DNA of 64,000 bases, taken from NCBI GenBank assembly GCA_934655875.1, contig CAKUHB010000008.1:1-64000 (forward strand). The letters are read 5' to 3'. The number at the start of each line of letters is the position of its first letter. The first letter of the stretch is position 1. Below, piece by piece: positions 20,644-27,380 of this stretch. The translations under genes and the position numbers were made by a program. This DNA comes from an uncultured Oscillospiraceae bacterium. GTDB taxonomy: Bacteria; Bacillota; Clostridia; Oscillospirales; Oscillospiraceae. The notes beneath the pieces were generated by a model that made no database searches, had not been told where the DNA came from, and saw nothing but the letters and a program-made list of their open reading frames with translations.

Positions 20644-22950
20644 TCAATCCGTCAGCGCCGTCCCGTCGCAGATATAGGCAGCGACGCCGCCCGCGTGCGT
20701 GCCCGCGGCTGTCACGTCCACGTAGCAGCTCACGCTGCTGATCTTACAGTTTTTCGCATAGGCGATCAGGCCCGCCGCGTAGGACGCGCGCGCCTGCCCG
20801 GCGGCGCTGCCGCAGATGGTGAGATTTTTGATCTCCGCGCCCGTGCAGCAGCCGAAGAGCGCGGCGTAGCTGCCCTCGTTATACGCTTCCATGGCAAAGA
20901 TCGTATGTCCCTGCCCGTCGAACGTGCCGGAGAACGGCTTTTGCAGGCTCGCGCCGATGGCCGTCCACGTGCAGCTGCCGCTTGCACCGTCGATGGATGC
21001 AAGAGAAATGTCCGCGCCCAGCTGCACCGTCACGCCCGAGAAGCTGACGCCCTGCTCATTGACGAGCTTCGCAAGGCCCGCGAGCTGCGCTGCAGTGGTA
21101 AGTGTGTAGGTCTTTTCCGCGCCGGTATACCAGCTCGTATCAGCATAGGAGGGCCAGCTTTTGCGCCGCGTGGCGCGCACGGCGCTGATCGTGACGGCGC
21201 CGTCGCCGGTCACAGTATAGGTGCCGTCCGCGTTTTTCTCCGCGCCGGTCACGGTGAACTGATAGCCCTCGCGGTACTCCAGCGCGCCGTCGGCGGGAAT
21301 GGCGTCCGGATACGAATGCGTCCGGAGCGTGATGACGTTGCCCTCCAGCACGGTGTCGCCCGTGTGAAGCGCTTCCTGCTCCACGTATTCCATGCCGTCC
21401 TTCGTCAGCTTGTAGCCGGTTCTGGCCGCGGCGAGATAGCACGCGTCCGACTCGGTGACGGTGACAGCCGCAGTTTTGACTTTCTGGAAGCTTGCCTCCA
21501 GCTCGGTGCCGCCGGTCACGGTATAGTAATCGCCGAGGATCTGCACACCGTTTGCCAGAAAGCACGTCAGACGGTAGCCCGCGTCCGGCTGCGCCGTCAG
21601 CGTGACGGACGTTCCGTAGCGCACAGTGCCGGTCTGGCTGACAGTGAACGCGCCGTTAGCCGCCGTCTTCTGCGTCAGCTGGCAGGGATCTGCCCGGCTC
21701 CCGGTCTCAAACCACAGAACCGGATATCCGCCGTTTTTCCCGGCAGTATCAGCCGCGAAAACAGCGCCGTTGGTGTTGAGCGCCGCGATCACTGTCCCGG
21801 ATTGCAAAGTCTTCTGGCCGACGGCCGTGACCGAGACGGAAATTTTCCGGCTCGTACCTTTATAATAGCCGCCGGAGACCGGATCGTCGTCGCTGCCGGC
21901 AAGATACCAGCAGCCATCGACTGTATAGCTGCCTGAGTCATGACCGCCGATGCCGCGGCCATACTGCACGCCATTCGTGTCGATCGTACCGGCGCTGTAG
22001 CAGTTATAGACGTCCATGCCTTCGTTCGAGCCGAGGATGCCGCCCGCCGGGCAGGCGTAGGTCGTGGAGATGCGGCCGGTATTGTAGCAGCCGCGGATGG
22101 TTCCATCGCCCCACGCGGAGCCGACGATGCCGCCGACGCCCTTGGAGTCGGTGTTGCGGACGTCCGCGCGGTTGCCGCAGTTTTCGATGATCACGCCGTC
22201 GGACGTCTCGCCGACGCGGCCGACGATGCCGCCGACCATGCGGCGGCCGTAGATCGAGCCGGAGCCAAGCACGAGATTGCGCACAGCGGGCTGCCAGCCG
22301 TTTTCAAATTCCGCTTCCGATTTTTCGCCGCTTACGCCGTTCGTGTAATCGGCATTGCCGCCGAGGAAGCCCACGACACCGATCGCCATGCTGTACGGGA
22401 AGCCCTTGGCGGCATAGCGGTCGCAGTAGAGATTGTAAATCGTATGTCCCTGTCCGTCAAGCACGCCGTTGAAGCGCGTATCGAGCGTCATGCAGTCGCC
22501 CGCGGCTTCGGCGGGCTTCATGGGGAATTTGCCGCCGATGGGCGTCCAGTTGGGGCCTGTCCAGCTGCCGTCGGCGTTTTTTCTGCCGCCCATGTCAAGA
22601 TCGGCAGTCAGATAGATGGTCTTGTACGCAAAATCCACGCCGCCGGTATAGACGGTATCGGACACATTGCCGCCGCCCGCGCCGACAAGCAGAACGTTAT
22701 CGACCTTTTTGCTGACGAGATAAGCTTTATTGCCGACGATGGCTTTCGCTGCCGGATCGGCCATGCCGTTGACCAGTGCGGCCAGACCCGCGAGCTTGGC
22801 AGGCGTGTCGATCTCATATTCCGTCTTCTCCGGGTCGTACCAGGAAATATCTACCGTGCCGTCCCACGTGCCGGACGCCGCCTGTACCTCAAGCGGCAGC
22901 AGGCAGAAGAGCATTGCCGTGCACAGAAGCAGCGATAGGAGCTTTTTCAT
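20644..22950 (-). CDS. GLUG-motif surface protein, truncated by an in-frame TGA
   Basis: A 768-residue N-terminal fragment. Residues 1-25 are a signal peptide (MKKLLSLLLCTAMLFCLLPL). GLUG-type repeats (pattern C-x-N-x-G-x-V ... GGIVG) occur at about 220-360 and 680-768, separated by a beta-sandwich-like part with GAFTVSQTGTVRYGTSVTLT. The frame stops at TGA 20644-20646 in the middle of a repeat, after GTALTD, at the position where the other repeats have Cys (a TGC/TGT-to-TGA change). The ATG sits 2 bases after the DUF2149 stop. GLUG proteins are adhesins or surface binding proteins; here the partner is unknown. Confidence 0.8.
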   Translation of the reverse strand: MKKLLSLLLCTAMLFCLLPLEVQAASGTWDGTVDISWYDPEKTEYEIDTPAKLAGLAALVNGMADPAAKAIVGNKAYLVSKKVDNVLLVGAGGGNVSDTVYTGGVDFAYKTIYLTADLDMGGRKNADGSWTGPNWTPIGGKFPMKPAEAAGDCMTLDTRFNGVLDGQGHTIYNLYCDRYAAKGFPYSMAIGVVGFLGGNADYTNGVSGEKSEAEFENGWQPAVRNLVLGSGSIYGRRMVGGIVGRVGETSDGVIIENCGNRADVRNTDSKGVGGIVGSAWGDGTIRGCYNTGRISTTYACPAGGILGSNEGMDVYNCYSAGTIDTNGVQYGRGIGGHDSGSYTVDGCWYLAGSDDDPVSGGYYKGTSRKISVSVTAVGQKTLQSGTVIAALNTNGAVFAADTAGKNGGYPVLWFETGSRADPCQLTQKTAANGAFTVSQTGTVRYGTSVTLTAQPDAGYRLTCFLANGVQILGDYYTVTGGTELEASFQKVKTAAVTVTESDACYLAAARTGYKLTKDGMEYVEQEALHTGDTVLEGNVITLRTHSYPDAIPADGALEYREGYQFTVTGAEKNADGTYTVTGDGAVTISAVRATRRKSWPSYADTSWYTGAEKTYTLTTAAQLAGLAKLVNEQGVSFSGVTVQLGADISLASIDGASGSCTWTAIGASLQKPFSGTFDGQGHTIFAMEAYNEGSYAALFGCCTGAEIKNLTICGSAAGQARASYAAGLIAYAKNCKISSVSCYVDVTAAGTHAGGVAAYICDGTALTD

Positions 22951-22952
22951 GC

Positions 22953-23288
22953 TTATTCCCCCGTTTTCGGATTCTCTACGATGTAATACGTGCCGGTCTC
23001 CTGATCGTAATAGACCTTGCCCATCTCCGTCAGATCGCCTTCGATCGTCTTCGCGTCGTCCTGCGATTCGGTCAGATCGTCTTGCTCGAAGGAGATGGCC
23101 GGCTCCGTGGATGCGGTCTTATCCGTTGTTCCGGCGGAAATATCCACGTTCCAGTTGATGATGAGCGCCAGCATGATCCCGACGGCCAGCACCAGCATGG
23201 CGTCCGCCAGATTACTGACCGAGTCCATGGGGTTGACTGGCGGGTCGGACTGCCGCGACCGGAGAGACTTGCTGGAAAGCCTTGTCAT
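22953..23288 (-). CDS. DUF2149 protein, ExbD-like partner of the proton channel
   Basis: A 111-residue protein with one membrane helix (LADAMLVLAVGIMLALII) near residue 40 preceded by NPMDSVSN, and a C-terminal outer domain ending KVYYDQETGTYYIVE. This is the DUF2149 pattern: small single-pass proteins found next to MotA/TolQ/ExbB genes in archaea and Firmicutes and taken to stand in for ExbD. The conserved Asp just before/inside the helix (Asp in NLADAM) is at the place of the proton-binding Asp of ExbD. The start at 23288 overlaps the channel gene stop (ATGA) and has AAGGGAG upstream. Confidence 0.85.
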   Translation of the reverse strand: MTRLSSKSLRSRQSDPPVNPMDSVSNLADAMLVLAVGIMLALIINWNVDISAGTTDKTASTEPAISFEQDDLTESQDDAKTIEGDLTEMGKVYYDQETGTYYIVENPKTGE

Positions 23289-23950
23289 ACGGCAGCTCCC
23301 TTCTTCGTCAGCTCCAGAACCTCGGTGCAGAGCGCTTCGAGAAGCGACCCGTATTCCCGGTACCACCGGCGTCGGATGCTGGAGACCACGATGGCGAACG
23401 CCGCGGCCACAAGACCCGCGATCGTCGTGTCAAACGCCGTCAGAAGCGATGTGGAGAGCGTGTAGGTGTCGCCCTGCCCCAGCGCGATGATACCGGGGCC
23501 GAGCGGAATGAGCGTACCGAGAAGGCCCAGCATCGGGGCAAGACGCGCCAGCAGCTCACTGAGCTTGACAATATTGTCATACCGGTCCTGCTCGCGCTCG
23601 AGCAGCTCGACGGCCAGCGCTTCGCGCGTGGCATCGGTAAAGTCCGGGTGGCGAAGCAGCTCACCAAGCGCGTCCTTCTGCCGCCGCAGCAGGCCGCTCT
23701 GCTCGATGACGGCTTCGCGGTCGTCCGCCGTGCGCAGCTGCTCCATGAGCGCGGGCAGCGCGACCTTCAGGTGCCGCCGCTCCGTGCAGTATTCGGAGAT
23801 CAGCCAGCCGACCAATGCGACGGCCGCCAGCAGAAACAGCACCAGCAGCACCACGACCGGCACCTCGAGCGCGCCGGAAACCGCGCGCAGAATATCATGA
23901 ATGCGGAAGGGCTCCTCCGCAGCAGTTGGATTGACAGCAGCAAGCAGCAT
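23285..23950 (-). CDS. MotA/TolQ/ExbB proton-channel protein
   Basis: A 221-residue membrane protein with one N-terminal helix (VVVLLVLFLLAAVALVGWLI), a cytoplasmic helical domain, and a C-terminal pair of helices carrying the family signature: APMLGLLGTLIPLGPGIIAL and LSTSLLTAFDTTIAGLVAA. Such proteins form a pentamer around ExbD-type helices and turn proton flow into mechanical work. AAGGAG precedes the ATG. In monoderms this channel cannot serve a TonB/outer membrane system, and no flagellar gene is near, so its load is probably one of the surface proteins in this operon. Confidence 0.92.
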   Translation of the reverse strand: MLLAAVNPTAAEEPFRIHDILRAVSGALEVPVVVLLVLFLLAAVALVGWLISEYCTERRHLKVALPALMEQLRTADDREAVIEQSGLLRRQKDALGELLRHPDFTDATREALAVELLEREQDRYDNIVKLSELLARLAPMLGLLGTLIPLGPGIIALGQGDTYTLSTSLLTAFDTTIAGLVAAAFAIVVSSIRRRWYREYGSLLEALCTEVLELTKKGAAV

Positions 23951-23968
23951 GTTTTTCTCCTTCTTGGT

Positions 23969-25240
23969 TTATCGTAATTTTCTGTATCGGATGCAGCCGT
24001 AGGCAAAGCCGAGAAGCAGGCTCAGCGCCAGCGCCGCATAGACGGGCCAGGTGCGCTGCGACGCCTTTTCCGGCAGGATGAGCTGGACGCTTCCGTCCTG
24101 CATGCCCTCGCCGGCAGTCGTGCCGTTTTCTCCTGTCGAGACTGCACCGCCCGCGAGCACGTAGACGCTCTGCGCTTCGACCGGCTCGGTGACGGTTTGT
24201 GTCTCCGCTTCGTCCGGCTGCGGCAGGTTGAGATTCCCGGCTGCGGTCTCGCCGCCCGGCTCCGTGCCCGTTCCCGCCGTGCTTCCTGTGCCGGAAGCGC
24301 CGCCGGAGCCGACATGCACATTGACGCTCACGCTCGATTCCCCGAAGGAGGCCGTGATGACGGCGTCGCCCTCGGCGTTCACGTGCAGCTTCCCGTACTG
24401 GTCGACCGAGACGACCGACGGGTCGCTCGACGCGTATTGCAGGTGCTCCTGCACGTAGCCGGTCAGCGCGTCGTCCTCGGCGTCGGCCGTCACATGCAGG
24501 GCATGGTCACTGCCGACGACAAGGTCGAGATTGCTCTCCTCGCTGGACAGAACCGGCGTACCGGAGAACGTAACGAGAATTTTATAGACATATTTGGCCG
24601 CCGAGCTGGTCGCGGCTTCCTCCGGGCTGGACTGCCCGAAAAACAGATGGAAGCGATTCCCGGTCGAAAACAGACTCTCATCCACGTAGCTCTCAAAGTC
24701 ATAGCCGGAGGTATCCCACTCGGTGTAATCCTCCAGTGCGAGCATCGGCTCGACCTGATATGCGCCGACCCACAGATCGTCGCCGCCGTCCCACGCGTAG
24801 AGCGTGCCCGTCTCCGGATCTGCCGCCAGATTCGGGAAATAATAGCGCGGCTGGTCAAGAAGGGCATATTTCGTGAACGAGCGGTACGCGCCGTTGGAGT
24901 GATCCTTCGTAAAAAAATCGATGGACGCGATGGAGTTGACGTCCACGCCCGCGTATTCCAGCAGATCGCGGATATAAAACCCGCGCGCAAAGACCAGATA
25001 CGTCCGCCCGCCGCCGTTGGAGTAGGAATAAAACTCCTCGTGCGTGTCGAGCGCGCCGCCGTACCAGTCGTCCAGCTCCTGCCATGAAAAGCACGCCTTT
25101 TCGACGTATTCCTCCTCGCTCCAGCCGAAATAGCCGATGCAGACCGAGATGGAGTCCGTCACGGCGTCAGCCAGAACGGGAAACGTCAGCGCCGTGCACA
25201 GCAGAAGCAGCAGCGCCAGTCTTGTCAGAAGTTTTTTCAT
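23969..25240 (-). CDS. Exported, membrane-anchored protein with Big2-like domain
   Basis: A 423-residue protein. Residues 1-25 are a signal peptide (MKKLLTRLALLLLLCTALTF). Residues ~26-230 form a domain with YFGWSEEEYVEKACFSWQEL, YSYSNGGGRTYLV, FYIRDLLEYAGVDV and a late Trp/Asp-rich part. Residues ~235-310 look like a bacterial Ig-like (Big2) fold (YASSDPSVVSVDQYGKLHV). After a Gly/Thr/Glu linker there is a C-terminal helix (WPVYAALALSLLLGFAYG) and a basic tail, so it stays in the membrane facing outward. Its ATG overlaps the stop of the binding-protein gene (ATGA). It may be the link between ligand and channel. Confidence 0.8.
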   Translation of the reverse strand: MKKLLTRLALLLLLCTALTFPVLADAVTDSISVCIGYFGWSEEEYVEKACFSWQELDDWYGGALDTHEEFYSYSNGGGRTYLVFARGFYIRDLLEYAGVDVNSIASIDFFTKDHSNGAYRSFTKYALLDQPRYYFPNLAADPETGTLYAWDGGDDLWVGAYQVEPMLALEDYTEWDTSGYDFESYVDESLFSTGNRFHLFFGQSSPEEAATSSAAKYVYKILVTFSGTPVLSSEESNLDLVVGSDHALHVTADAEDDALTGYVQEHLQYASSDPSVVSVDQYGKLHVNAEGDAVITASFGESSVSVNVHVGSGGASGTGSTAGTGTEPGGETAAGNLNLPQPDEAETQTVTEPVEAQSVYVLAGGAVSTGENGTTAGEGMQDGSVQLILPEKASQRTWPVYAALALSLLLGFAYGCIRYRKLR

Positions 25241-26328
25241 TGCGTATCCTTCAGCGTGGAGTTGGCCAGCATTTCGCGCGCCGCGTCCTCGCTCAGATCA
25301 TAGTCCCAGAAGAGCTTGAACATCTCCTGTGTCTTTTCTACCATATCATAGTCATAATACTGCGGATACAGAAGATTTCCCAGCCACCATACGCCGAGCA
25401 GCATGTTGAGACTCGGCGGATTGGACAGCCAGTTATACGGCAGGGACGGGATCTCATAATACCGCCCGTCCGCGATCGCGCGCAGGGGCTGCCACGCCGC
25501 GTCGTCGGCGACAGTCGAATAGATGCTGCCCGCCGTGAAGAGAATAACGTCCGGGTCAAAGCGGTAAAGCTGCTCGAGATTGATGGGATTGCCGCCGCCG
25601 CGGTTGCTCACGTCTTCGACGATGGCCGCGTTTTCGATGCCCATGAGATCAAGCACCTGCGCCTGAATGGATCCCTTCGCGTTCGTATTGAGACCCGACG
25701 AGCCGGAGGTATACAGGACGGAGATGCGCTCCGTATCCTGGATCTTCGCCGCGTTTTCCTCCGCCATCGAGACGGTCTGCTCCACGAATGCGGCCAGTTC
25801 CTCGCCGCGCGCTTCCTTGCCGCTCAGGATCTGCCCGAGCGTGCGGTAGGCCGCGGCCATATGCGGCAGATCCGCTTCAATGAAGATGACCGGCATGCCG
25901 ATCTGCCGCTGCAAGGCGTCCAGATCCGCCGCCATATTGTCCTTTTTGTCGCCCAGATCGATGACGACCTGCGCGCCGGACGAGAGGATGGATTCGAGGT
26001 TCAGCGTCGACTTGCTGCCGTACATCTGCCCCGTTGTGGGCAGATCGATCAGGCGCGGGTCGAGATACCGGTACTGGCTGGAGGACGGCGTGGCGTTGAT
26101 CGTCATCAGATACTCCGGCGCGATGGTCGCAAGGAACATGGACGCCACAGCGCCGCTGGGCGCCACGCGCGTGAGCGTCTGCGGGATCTCGACCGTCCGG
26201 CCAAGGGAGTCCGTAAACGAAACGGTCGGCTCTGCCGGTTCCGCCGTCTGCTGCTGCGCGCAGCCGGACAGGCCGCTGCACAGCAGCGCAAGCACCAGCA
26301 GAAGCGCTGAAATTCTTTTCACAGGCAT
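25237..26328 (-). CDS. Substrate-binding lipoprotein (FecB/BtuF-like fold)
   Basis: A 363-residue class III solute-binding protein. The N-terminus is a lipoprotein signal with lipobox LSGC (Cys at about residue 22). The mature part starts with VSFTDSLGRTVEIPQTLTRV, the usual opening of iron-siderophore/haem/cobalamin binding proteins, and includes LESILSSGAQVVIDLGDKKD and LEQLYRFDPDVILFTAGSIY. The start at 26328 has AGGAGAAT upstream; the longer frame starting at 26418 lacks one. No ABC permease or ATPase gene is nearby; instead it heads the operon with ExbB- and DUF2149-type genes. The ligand is probably a metal chelate, not determined. Confidence 0.87.
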   Translation of the reverse strand: MPVKRISALLLVLALLCSGLSGCAQQQTAEPAEPTVSFTDSLGRTVEIPQTLTRVAPSGAVASMFLATIAPEYLMTINATPSSSQYRYLDPRLIDLPTTGQMYGSKSTLNLESILSSGAQVVIDLGDKKDNMAADLDALQRQIGMPVIFIEADLPHMAAAYRTLGQILSGKEARGEELAAFVEQTVSMAEENAAKIQDTERISVLYTSGSSGLNTNAKGSIQAQVLDLMGIENAAIVEDVSNRGGGNPINLEQLYRFDPDVILFTAGSIYSTVADDAAWQPLRAIADGRYYEIPSLPYNWLSNPPSLNMLLGVWWLGNLLYPQYYDYDMVEKTQEMFKLFWDYDLSEDAAREMLANSTLKDTQ

Positions 26329-26389
26329 GGTGATTCTCCTGAAAGTATAACAGATTGCAGGGACAAGCTTGCGTTCATTTTTCACTCGC

Positions 26390-26418
26390 ATTATACCAGC
26401 CGCGCGGTGCGATTGCAA
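26390..26418 (-). promoter_or_regulatory. Predicted promoter of the surface/ExbB operon
   Basis: Minus strand TTGCAA (26413-26418), 17-base spacer, TATAAT (26390-26395); leader of about 55 bases to the lipoprotein ATG. No cobalamin riboswitch was recognised between it and the gene. Confidence 0.75.
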
Positions 26419-26474
26419 CGGGATGTTTTACAATTCCAAACAATTGCGTATCCGTTTCGCGATCGCCGAACACG

Positions 26475-26627
26475 CAGAAACGCCGCCGGGTTTGCCCGGC
26501 GGCGTTTCTGAACACGCGGCGTTTTGTTTCGGGTCAGAGATGTCAGAAAGGATGACCAGAGAAATAGGGGGAACGAACAAGCTCGCACAAAACCCGCGTA
26601 TCCGCAGCCGTCCGTCTCAGCTGCTGT
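26475..26627 (-). ncRNA. Possible small RNA ending in a strong hairpin
   Basis: A minus-strand promoter-like pair (TTGCGC 26657-26662, 17 bases, TATCAT 26634-26639) lies ~145 bases before a perfect 16-base-pair stem with a 4-base loop (26475-26510, CAGAAACGCCGCCGGG / CCCGGCGGCGTTTCTG). No convincing ORF lies between. The region contains GCAGCTGAGACGGACGGCTGC, which can fold on itself. No Rfam family was recognised by eye. The T tract after the stem is weak. Confidence 0.25.
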
Positions 26628-26667
26628 GGTTGTATGATACCAGAATCTTTTGACCCGCGCAAGCTTT

Positions 26668-26709
26668 TATTTCGATATTATCGGATTGTATTATCATAAT
26701 ATCGAAATA
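26668..26709. repeat. AT-rich 13-base inverted repeat
   Basis: TATTTCGATATTA (26668-26680) and TAATATCGAAATA (26697-26709), a perfect inverted repeat around a 16-base centre, in a sharply AT-rich island between GC-rich flanks. It may be an operator or the relic end of a mobile element. No gene starts close by on either strand. Confidence 0.6.
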
Positions 26710-26710
26710 T

Positions 26711-26857
26711 ATTTTGCTGCCGCTCGTTAGGATAGCGTCAGATTTACTGGTCGTTGCCTTTGAATAATCGCAGTCAATAGAAGGTGCTATCAGAATTAGC
26801 TAAATTATACGTATTCGCATCGGCCAAACGGCTTCCCCCAGGGGAAGGCTTTGGGGC
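26711..26857 (+). repeat. Partial copy of composite repeat module B
   Basis: The stretch carries CGCTCGTTAGGATAGCGTCA, TCAATAGAAGGTGC and TACGTATTCGCATCGGCC, matching module B at about 6210-6310 with several differences, and then only a stub of the nested inverted-repeat insert (GGCTTCCCCCAGGGGAAGG). It looks like a decayed copy. It lies downstream of the ferredoxin gene terminator. Confidence 0.7.
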
Positions 26858-26860
26858 CGC

Positions 26861-26887
26861 AAAAAGCTCCCCTTTCGGGGAGCTTTT
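26861..26887 (-). terminator. Terminator of the xdh operon
   Basis: Minus strand AAAAGCTCCCCGAAAGGGGAGCTTTTT: an 8-10-base-pair stem with a GAAA-type loop and T tract, right after the stop of the ferredoxin gene. Confidence 0.9.
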
Positions 26888-26894
26888 CGTGCTT

Positions 26895-27377
26895 TTATCG
26901 TTTTTCCGTCAGCACGCCGCGCAGGTCGTAGATCGCGTGGCGTGGACATTTGACGGCGCACTGGCCGCAGGACAGGCAGATGGATTCATCGATCTGCGAG
27001 AGGTTGTCCGTCACGGTGATCGCGCCGGCCGGGCAGAGCTTCTGACAGATACCGCAGCCGATGCAGCTGACCTCGCACATCTTCCGCGCGTCCTTGCCGG
27101 GATCGCGGTTGGAGCACTTGACGACGACCGGGTTCGCGCATTCGTGGATACGGATGAGCTCCCGCGGGCATTCGCGCACGCACTTGCCGCAGGCGATGCA
27201 CTTGTCCTCGTTGACCTCGGCCACACCATATTCGTTGAGCGCGATCGCTTCGAATTTACAGACATTCACGCACAGCTCACAGCCGACGCAGCCGTACTGG
27301 CAGTCCGCCGTTGCGCGGCAGCCGCCGTTGCAGGCGACAAAGGCAGCCTTATAAGGAAAGCGTTTTTTGATGGCCAT
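26895..27377 (-). CDS. RnfB-like polyferredoxin, probable electron partner of the xanthine dehydrogenase-type enzyme
   Basis: A 160-residue iron-sulfur protein with several cysteine clusters: CNGGCRATADC, CVGCELCVNVC, CIACGKCVREC, CIGCGICQKLC and CLSCGQCAVKC, i.e. binding for about four 4Fe-4S clusters. There is no membrane segment, unlike full RnfB. It begins 3 bases after the stop of the large molybdenum hydroxylase gene; since that enzyme lacks a flavin domain, this ferredoxin is a sensible carrier for its electrons. GGGGAAG lies upstream of the ATG. Confidence 0.88.
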   Translation of the reverse strand: MAIKKRFPYKAAFVACNGGCRATADCQYGCVGCELCVNVCKFEAIALNEYGVAEVNEDKCIACGKCVRECPRELIRIHECANPVVVKCSNRDPGKDARKMCEVSCIGCGICQKLCPAGAITVTDNLSQIDESICLSCGQCAVKCPRHAIYDLRGVLTEKR

Positions 27378-27380
27378 CGT

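Noticed and set aside
20644..20646. TGA read as selenocysteine in the GLUG protein
   Set aside because: The locus at 27-31 kb suggests selenium use, but GLUG repeats are structural, no SECIS-like hairpin was recognised right after the TGA, and a simple nonsense change explains it.
26391..26588. A 65-codon minus-strand frame
   Set aside because: Covers the promoter and a 16-base-pair hairpin, has no ribosome site and an Arg-rich shadow-like composition.
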